Positions 35,434 to 36,879 of a stretch of DNA of 36,879 nt are shown here, piece after piece. Source of the stretch: a virus. The notes below the pieces were generated by a model. It was not told the origin of the DNA and did not search any database. It worked only from the letters and a program-made list of their open reading frames with translations. Location: the IMG/VR virus record IMGVR_UViG_3300034019_000442, positions 1-36,879 of that record. One strand, 5' to 3'. The stretch's first letter is position 1. Each line of letters starts with the position of its first letter. A program made the translations under genes and the position numbers.

Positions 35434-36879
35434 GTCTCGGCCTCGGCTTCGTCCTCGGCCTCATCGGCTTCGTCCTCCTCGTCCTCCGCCTCGGCGGCTG
35501 GCGCCTGCCGGTCGCGCTCGACGCTGGCGAGCATCGCCTGCATCTGCGCCTCGACGGTGCGCTCGCGGCCCAGCTCGACCTGCGCGGCCAACGCCTCGGG
35601 GTCGTCGACCGTGGACAGGACGCCGCGCACCGCGAGCTCGCGCAGGCCGACGGCGAGCGGGATCTGGCCGGCGGTCATCAGGCCCTGGATCACCGGCACG
35701 TCCTGCGCCTTGCCCGACAGCAGCGACGAGTCCCGGTAGAGCGTCCAGTCGAAGTCCTCGGGCAGCTCGACGCCGGCGGCCTCGGCGGCCAGCTCGATGC
35801 CGGCGTAGATGGCCCACTCCAAGCCTTCGATCCACCGCTGCGCCTCGGACTTCTCGTTGGAGTCCGCGCGCACCTCGCCCGTGGCCGTCGCCGGGCCGCC
35901 GACCGCCATCATGGGCTGCATGCCCAGCGCCATGCAGCGTTCCTCGATGCGCTTGATCTCGACCTCGCCGGCGGCCAACGACGTGCCGGCGATCTCGACG
36001 AAGCTGATGTCGAGGTCGCTGCTCGTGTCCGTGAACGTCGAGCCGGGGCCGACCTCGGGCCGCGCCTCGGCGACCGTCGACGACGCGCCGGCGACCTTGA
36101 GGATGGGCGAGCGGCAGTAGTGCAGCGCCTCGCCCTGCATGCTGAGGCTGTTCCAGTGGGCGACGTTCTGCCAGCCCAAGTCCTCCATCGGCGGTTCCCC
36201 GTGCAGCGTCCCGATGCGCTTGGTGTAGCACGCCACGACGGGCACGCGCCCGAATCCGTGCTCGATCGTCTCGCCGAGGCGGTAGCCGCTCAGGTACTCG
36301 CGCGCGGCGTTCTGCTCGCGGTCGGGGTCGTGCTCGCTGCCGCTGCGGTACCAGCGCTCCACGCGCTCAGGCGTCCACCGCTCCACCATGTCGGCCAGCA
36401 CGTCGCCGCCGCCGACGGGCGAGGACTCGTAGTACCAGTTGCGGATGCGCAGCTCGACGACCTCCTCGACGCCGTTCCGCATCCGGGTGCGGCAGCCGAC
36501 GAGGTTGTCCGGGTGCACGCGGCGGAAGTACGGGCGCGCGTCCATGGCGTCGGCCTCGGGCAGCGTGAGGCCAGCCGTCGGCACGTTGTCCACGAGGAAC
36601 AGGCCGAGGCCTCGGTCGATGGCGTCCTCGTAGATCGCCTGGGCGAACGACGACAGCGACGTGCCCTGCCGGTCGGCGTTGGACACCAGGCGGTCCAACG
36701 GCTCCGGCAGCTCGCCGCTGATGGTCGGCGGCTTCATGAACGGCAACGACGCCAGCTTGCGCACCGTGCGGTCGTAGATGGGGAACAGCACCGTGCGCGC
36801 GAGCCGCTGCGCGTAGCGGTCGCGCGTCTTGGCCTCCTTCTTCGTCGCCGGCGTGAACTTGCCGCCGGCGGCTCGCATT
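35430..36879 (-). CDS. Portal protein, main part (DUF4055-like)
   Basis: This holds the last 482 residues of the 513-residue portal; the first 31 are at 143-234. The sequence after RAAGGKFTPATKKEAKTRDR has RTVLFPIYDRTVRKLASLPF, the family's N-terminal helical region, then YFRRVHPDNLVGCRTRMRNG, HWNSLSMQGEALHYCRSPIL and RIEERCMALGMQPMMA, all in DUF4055-like order. A long acidic C-terminal tail (EAEDEEDEADEAEDEAEAET) is unusual. It ends where the zinc-ribbon gene begins (GTGA). An internal Met at 36878 is not the start, since the frame continues across the contig ends. Confidence 0.92.
   Translation of the reverse strand, partial: MRAAGGKFTPATKKEAKTRDRYAQRLARTVLFPIYDRTVRKLASLPFMKPPTISGELPEPLDRLVSNADRQGTSLSSFAQAIYEDAIDRGLGLFLVDNVPTAGLTLPEADAMDARPYFRRVHPDNLVGCRTRMRNGVEEVVELRIRNWYYESSPVGGGDVLADMVERWTPERVERWYRSGSEHDPDREQNAAREYLSGYRLGETIEHGFGRVPVVACYTKRIGTLHGEPPMEDLGWQNVAHWNSLSMQGEALHYCRSPILKVAGASSTVAEARPEVGPGSTFTDTSSDLDISFVEIAGTSLAAGEVEIKRIEERCMALGMQPMMAVGGPATATGEVRADSNEKSEAQRWIEGLEWAIYAGIELAAEAAGVELPEDFDWTLYRDSSLLSGKAQDVPVIQGLMTAGQIPLAVGLRELAVRGVLSTVDDPEALAAQVELGRERTVEAQMQAMLASVERDRQAPAAEAEDEEDEADEAEDEAEAET
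36738..36879. repeat. Terminal direct repeat, right copy (assembly overlap)
   Basis: This is identical to bases 1-142 except for g at 36864 against t at 127. It lies within the portal gene and marks the point at which the circular sequence was opened. Removing one copy gives a unit of about 36,737 bases. Confidence 0.93.

Noticed and set aside
1-36879. tRNA genes, CRISPR arrays, insertion sequences, integrase or repressor
   Set aside because: None was recognised by eye on either strand; a dedicated tRNA and profile search would be needed to exclude divergent forms.

Overview
The window is an essentially complete genome of a tailed bacteriophage with siphovirus-type tail genes, cut open inside the portal gene. 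The first 142 bases recur as the last 142 (36738-36879) with one mismatch, and joining them restores an uninterrupted 513-codon portal gene, so the window reads as a circular assembly of about 36.74 kb. Base composition is high-GC, with dense GC3-rich coding and many GTG starts. Together with a lipobox protein and a tail-tip cassette of gene-transfer-agent type, this suggests a high-GC proteobacterial host; the genus cannot be read from the sequence. Every gene I can support lies on the minus strand, so the genome is read from high to low coordinates as one unidirectional map, with ATGA, GTGA or TGATG junctions at most boundaries.

In transcription order the early region begins at a promoter at 10948-10976. 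It runs through a zinc-ribbon protein, a low-complexity protein, three small proteins (one winged-helix-like), RusA resolvase, a 75-residue protein, a GGDEF diguanylate cyclase, small proteins including a 32-residue membrane peptide, YqaJ exonuclease and RecT annealing protein, a zinc-finger protein, a ParB-like protein, a secreted protein, a sigma-region-2 protein and another zinc-finger protein. Three early promoters share a 17-bp spacer built from a CGATNC hexamer repeat. No polymerase, helicase, integrase or repressor was recognised.

The late region follows: small and large terminase, portal (across the contig ends), zinc ribbon, MuF-like protein, scaffold, major capsid protein and two tandem cement proteins. 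Next is a fusion of a polysaccharide-hydrolase-like beta-helix to a head-tail connector, then head-tail joining proteins, tail tube, the G/GT chaperones with a GGGAAAC -1 frameshift site, a short tape measure, and the DUF2460, glycine-rich, DUF2163, NlpC/P60 and tail-tip proteins. Fibre or decoration genes come next, including two more tandem paralogous pairs. A lysis-like cassette (membrane protein, lipoprotein, helical protein, tail-terminator-like protein, 41-residue membrane peptide) leads back to the early promoter. No conventional endolysin was recognised.

The most notable items are the diguanylate cyclase with an intact inhibitory site, the hydrolase-connector fusion in the head operon, the repeat-spacer promoters, the sigma-region-2 protein just before the terminase, and the repeated tandem duplication of structural genes.
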